From assembly GCA_964016875.1 (NCBI GenBank), contig OZ024726.1:32663503-32727502 (forward strand): a stretch of DNA of 64,000 bases, read 5' to 3'. Of the stretch, positions 60,730 to 64,000 are shown one piece after another. Each line of letters opens with the position of its first letter. Within the stretch, counting starts at the first letter, position 1. Source of the stretch: Fallopia convolvulus. Taxonomy: Eukaryota > Streptophyta > Magnoliopsida > Caryophyllales > Polygonaceae. The notes beneath the pieces are model-generated. The model saw only the letters and a list, made by a program, of their open reading frames with translations. It searched no databases and had not been told where the DNA came from. The translations under genes and the position numbers were made by a program.

Positions 60730-61597
60730 TCTTCCATCGTTTTTGTGTTGGAATCTACAATCTCGAAAGGAAATCAAGGAGTATTGTGTAGGTGTGGTTT
60801 TACTAATGGGTTGTGTTTGGATAGTATGGGAATGCCCGGTGGGTTGGATCTTTGGTGCGAGATATCAATCTGTCCATCCAATCCTACTCTTGTTATCACA
60901 TTATGGCTAAGATTCATGATGCCTCTGATGGTGACTAGACTTTTATTGGACTATATGGATATCTTAAAACAAAAAAAAGTGGTGCACATGGGATTTAATG
61001 CGGAATTTAGGAACTAGACATGACGAGCCTCTTGTTTTATGTGTGATTCAACCAAAATGCTCACGCTTTTTGAGAAGTCAAAAGGTCCTATTGTTTGAGA
61101 CTCAAATTTGGCACCATTCCGGTCCATTATCTCCTATTTGGATTTGTTTGACATGGGTTGTATTTGGAGGCCAATTTACTTGGCATAGACAAAGAAGAGG
61201 GGAAGCACCCCTAAGGGAACGATTCAATCAAGGTCTTTGTACTCAAGATTTATTTTCAAAGTTTCCTTTTGGACAGATTATGTGCTACTCTCGTCTAAAT
61301 TCTGATCATTCTCTATTGTGTCTTAACCTCCTTGCTACTGGATCTCCTCCAACGCTGCGATCCATGATTTGTTTTGTTTCAAATCCCTATGGCTCTCACA
61401 TGAGCATTGTGCGGAAGTTATCCACTCTTCTTGGCATTCTAGTACCGATCCTCCAATTGAAAAGATTCAGGCTTGCTTTGATAGGTCGTCGTCATGGGCT
61501 TCTCACACTTATTGGCGTCATAAACAACAAATTGCTTTTTTTAGAAAGGCGACTCCTATCTCTTCAATAATATCCAATGGATGGCTTTGTTCAATAC
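60730..61597 (+). pseudogene. LINE ORF2 endonuclease, piece 3 of 3
   Basis: Plus-strand coding in shifting frames: CGFTNGLCLDSMGMPGGLDL followed by WC, then a decayed catalytic block (FNQNAHAF, near 61045), then GGQFTWHRQRRGEAPLRERF and SKFPFGQIMCYSRLNSDHSL (61160-61320), the endonuclease C-terminal motif with the SDHSP-like end. FCFKSLWLSHEHCAEVIHSS (61370-61430) is the linker to RT. Many stops. The LINE is cut at 61597 by copia Z before RT is reached. Confidence 0.78.
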
Positions 61598-61715
61598 TGT
61601 GAGACATTAATTATGAAAGACCCCTTGGGGATTCTCCATTTATAGATTGTATTATATACACATGTATAAAAGACTTACTTGTATGACAAGTTAGGGTTAC
61701 AAATATATGCTATTA
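61598..61715 (-). repeat. Z 3' LTR
   Basis: TGTGAGACATTAATTATG... to ...TATGCTATTA, bounded on the right by the purine tract (minus GCGGGGGCG). On the minus strand it would begin TAATAGC instead of TG, so the terminus is mutated or off by a few bases. The 5' LTR is outside the window. Confidence 0.6.
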
Positions 61716-61739
61716 CGCCCCCGCAATCGAAACGGGAGG

Positions 61740-63047
61740 AGGCCTAACAGTAAGACTGTAACTAAAATCTAAGAATAACTGTCTAGACAACCCTTTTGTA
61801 AAAATGTCCGTGTATTGATACTTGGACGGTACATGGAGAATCCTAACATTTCCCAAAGCAACCTATTCCCGAACAAAATGAATGTCAAGCTCAATATGCT
61901 TGCTTCGCTGATGCTGCACAGAATTATTGGACAAGTAAGTGGCAGAAATATTGTCAGTGTAAACCAGCTAAGCACAAGACAAAGGACAATGAAGTTCGAG
62001 GAGCAAGTTACGAAGCCAGCAACATTATGCAACTACGTTCGCAACGCCGCGGTATTCGGCCTCATCACTAGAACGAGGGACGACCTGTGGTCGCTTAGCA
62101 GACCAAGCCACTAAAGTGTCATTAAGGAAAACACAATAGCCAGATGTAGATCGACGAGTGTCAGGGCACCCCGCCCAATCTGTGTCAGTGTAAGCAACTA
62201 AGGTTGGCCGATCAGATGCTGTAATAGTAATACCAAGAGAGGGAGAGCCGTGAATATAACGAATAATGCGCTTCAAAGCAGCAAAATGACGTTCCCGAGG
62301 GTCATGCATAAATAAGCAGACTTGTTGAACTGCATAAGAAATATCAGGCCGTGTAAAAGTAAGATACTGAAGTGCGCCGACAAGACTACGATATAACGTG
62401 GGATCCAAAACGGGTGGTCCAGCATCAGCTGAAAGCTTGGAACCCAGATCAATAGGAGTAGCTGCCAGATTACATGAGGCCATAGAAGCTCTATCAACAA
62501 TCTCAGCAGCATATTTTTCTTGAGACAAAAACAAGCCAAATGTGGTGCGTGTAGCAGAAATACCCAGAAAATATGACAAGCGCCCTAAATCAGTCATAGC
62601 AAACTCCATACTAAGACGAGACACAATCTCAGCACGTAATACATCAGAGGAAGCAGTCAGAATGATGTCGTCAACATATAGAAGTAAGTAAGCCATGGAC
62701 GAGCCATGCTTGTAAATAAATAATGAGGTGTCACTTTTGCTGTTGTAAAAACCTAGACGGATCAGATGAGAAGCAAAACGCTGATACCAGGCCCGGGGAG
62801 CTTGTTTCAATCCATACAGAGATTTCTTCAATAAACACACATGCTTTGGTTTTGCCGGATTTGTGAAACCCGGCGGTTGAAACATGTACACCGTCTCTTG
62901 AAGAGACCCGTGAAGAAATGCATTCTTCACATCGAACTGATGAATCGGCCATGCACGTGAGACAACAAGATGAAGTACAGTGCGAATAGTTGCCGGCTTA
63001 ACAACCGGGTTGAATGTCTCATCACAATCAATGCCAACCTCATGTGA
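61740..63047 (-). pseudogene. Z reverse transcriptase and RNase H
   Basis: The frame 62930-62025 holds MKNAFLHGSLQETVYMFQPP, LYGLKQAPRAWYQRF, catalytic YVDDIILTASSD, MTDLGRLSYFLGI, TRPDISYAVQQV and the RNase H start YTDTDWAGCPDTRRSTSGYC to SSDEAEYRGVANVVA. A TAA follows, then RNase H continues in the same direction with two more stops (LVYTDNISATYLSNNSV, SKHIELDIHFVRE, TDIFTKGLSRQLFLDF). A TGA at 63048 splits RT from the upstream frame. Catalytic residues are still visible. Confidence 0.85.
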
Positions 63048-64000
63048 TCAACCATTAGCAACCAAACGAGCCTTATATCTCTCCAAAGACCCATCAGACC
63101 GAAACTTATGGCGAAATAACCACATGCAACATACCACATTAGCCTTTTCAGGCCTAGGAACCAAAACCCAAGTTCCATTACTTAAAAGAGCACGATATTC
63201 GTCATGCATGGCAGAGGACCAATTTGGGTCTAGTAGGGCTGTTTTGTGGGAGGTCGGAATTGGAGATATAGAGAAGGTTTTTATAGATGTGGTATTTAGG
63301 TCGAAAAGTTGGCGAGGTTTAAGTATGCCAGCGCGAGACCAGGTAATGATGGGGTGCGGTGGCGGGGCTGGCCGACGAGGCAAGGGAGTTACGGTTGGAG
63401 GGGTTTGAGGACTGGCAGAGGCGGTGGCTGGGGATCGTGCCAGGGAGGAGGCACTAGGCGAGGGAGAGAAGGTCATGGTTTGGTTCAGCGTATAGGGCGA
63501 GCCAGCCAAAGATGTAGCCGGAGCCGGCGAGCTCGGGAAAATGTGAGTAAAAAGTGGTGAAATAGAATCATCGATGTCAAGGAAATTAAATGTGTGAGAC
63601 GAAGACACGGGGGAGTTGGCAAACGGGAAGACACGTTCATTAAACGTGACATGCCGAGAAATTATAAGTTTGTGAGAATTGAGGTCCATGCAAATGTAAC
63701 CTCGATGATCTTTAGGATAGCCTAGAAAAACACAGGTAGTAGAGCGAGGTTGAAATTTATGAGTGGAACTGGCAGAAAGATTGGGAAAACACAGGCAACC
63801 AAACACCCGAAGATGATTGTAAGTCGAAGTGGTGTTGTAAAGAATTTGAGTTGGACTTCTATTATGAATGGAAGACGATGGAAGGATATTGATGAGATAA
63901 ACAGCTGTGTCTAATGCAAAGTGCTAAAAACGAGGTGGGAGAGATGAGTGAAGAAGCATTGTTCTAAGCATATTGTTTATAGTACGAAACATGCACTCAG
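63048..64000 (-). pseudogene. Z integrase C-terminus and linker to RT
   Basis: Starting outside the window: MFRTINNMLRTMLLHSSLPP then a TAG, HFALDTAVYLINILPSSSIH, VFGCLCFPNLSASSTHKFQP, CVFLGYPKDHRGYICMDLNS, HVTFNERVFPF (integrase C-terminal and GAG-like fold), then a Pro/Ser-rich linker and the RT start LLDPNWSSAMHDEYRALLSN, VLVPRPEKANVV, YKARLVANG-TGA. Same frame as the downstream RT, so the TGA is a point change. Confidence 0.82.

Larger units (their letters stand above)
61598..64000 (-). mobile_element. copia element Z (Ale/Retrofit-like), truncated by window end
   Basis: 3' LTR at 61598-61715, minus-strand polypurine tract at 61716-61724, then RNase H, RT and the integrase C-terminus running off at 64000. 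The short LTR (118 bp) and the RT type (DVKNAFLHGSLQETVYM, YVDDIILTA) point to the Ale/Retrofit group, distinct from the Sireviruses. At least four stops show decay. Confidence 0.82.

Overview
The window is repeat-dense plant nuclear DNA, probably from a eudicot. I found no ordinary host gene. Nearly every segment is a transposable element or a relic of one: CACTA, Helitron, hAT and long-TIR DNA elements; Cassandra, Sirevirus, Athila-like, gag-only and Ale/Retrofit-like LTR elements; and two LINE relics. Several tRNA-iMet-type primer sites, two tRNA-Asp-type primer sites and a 5S-like promoter inside short LTRs fit a land plant. I cannot name the species.

Left part (1-10,936). A LINE reverse transcriptase relic (minus strand) adjoins a decayed CACTA transposon (1147-9033). 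The CACTA keeps minus-strand remnants of a TNP2 transposase and a Transposase_24 (TNP1-like) gene, plus arrays of palindromic subterminal repeats. It has been hit by a Cassandra TRIM (2746-3254) and by two sibling non-autonomous Helitrons in opposite orientation (4299-5453 and 8383-8897). From about 9.0 to 10.9 kb there is no recognisable gene.

Right part (10,937-64,000). The start of a LINE ORF2 (endonuclease) is split twice, 39 bp apart: first by a gag-only LTR element (10,981-14,408, TSD GTGGC), then by Sirevirus X (14,453-60,724, TSD ACCTC). LINE coding resumes at 60,730 and is cut by an Ale/Retrofit-like copia element Z that runs off the window. Sirevirus X (minus strand) is itself broken by an Athila-like pol-less element G1 (16,196-29,659, with a solo LTR inside), a solo LTR H (30,307-33,527, with another solo LTR inside), a second pol-less Athila-like element G2 (34,186-55,327) and a hAT MITE (57,518-58,098). 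G2's 3' LTR contains a young Sirevirus Y (34,792-45,627) with a long uninterrupted pol and accessory ORF. The nesting is four deep (LINE > X > G2 > Y), and target-site duplications prove most steps.

The most unusual signals cut across normal annotation. (1) The Athila-like elements G1 and G2, and two solo LTRs, carry many 10-bp palindromes of the form TCG-NNNN-CGA, repeatedly paired at 21 bp. They lie in LTRs and UTRs, and inside gag, where they encode a heptad repeat. (2) Sirevirus Y is saturated with GGGAAC/GTTCCC (about 70 by eye in 10.8 kb), often as short inverted pairs and in coding as well as noncoding DNA. (3) G1 and G2 both lack RT and integrase but keep gag-protease and an Athila-type ORF, which suggests an established non-autonomous lineage rather than two chance deletions.
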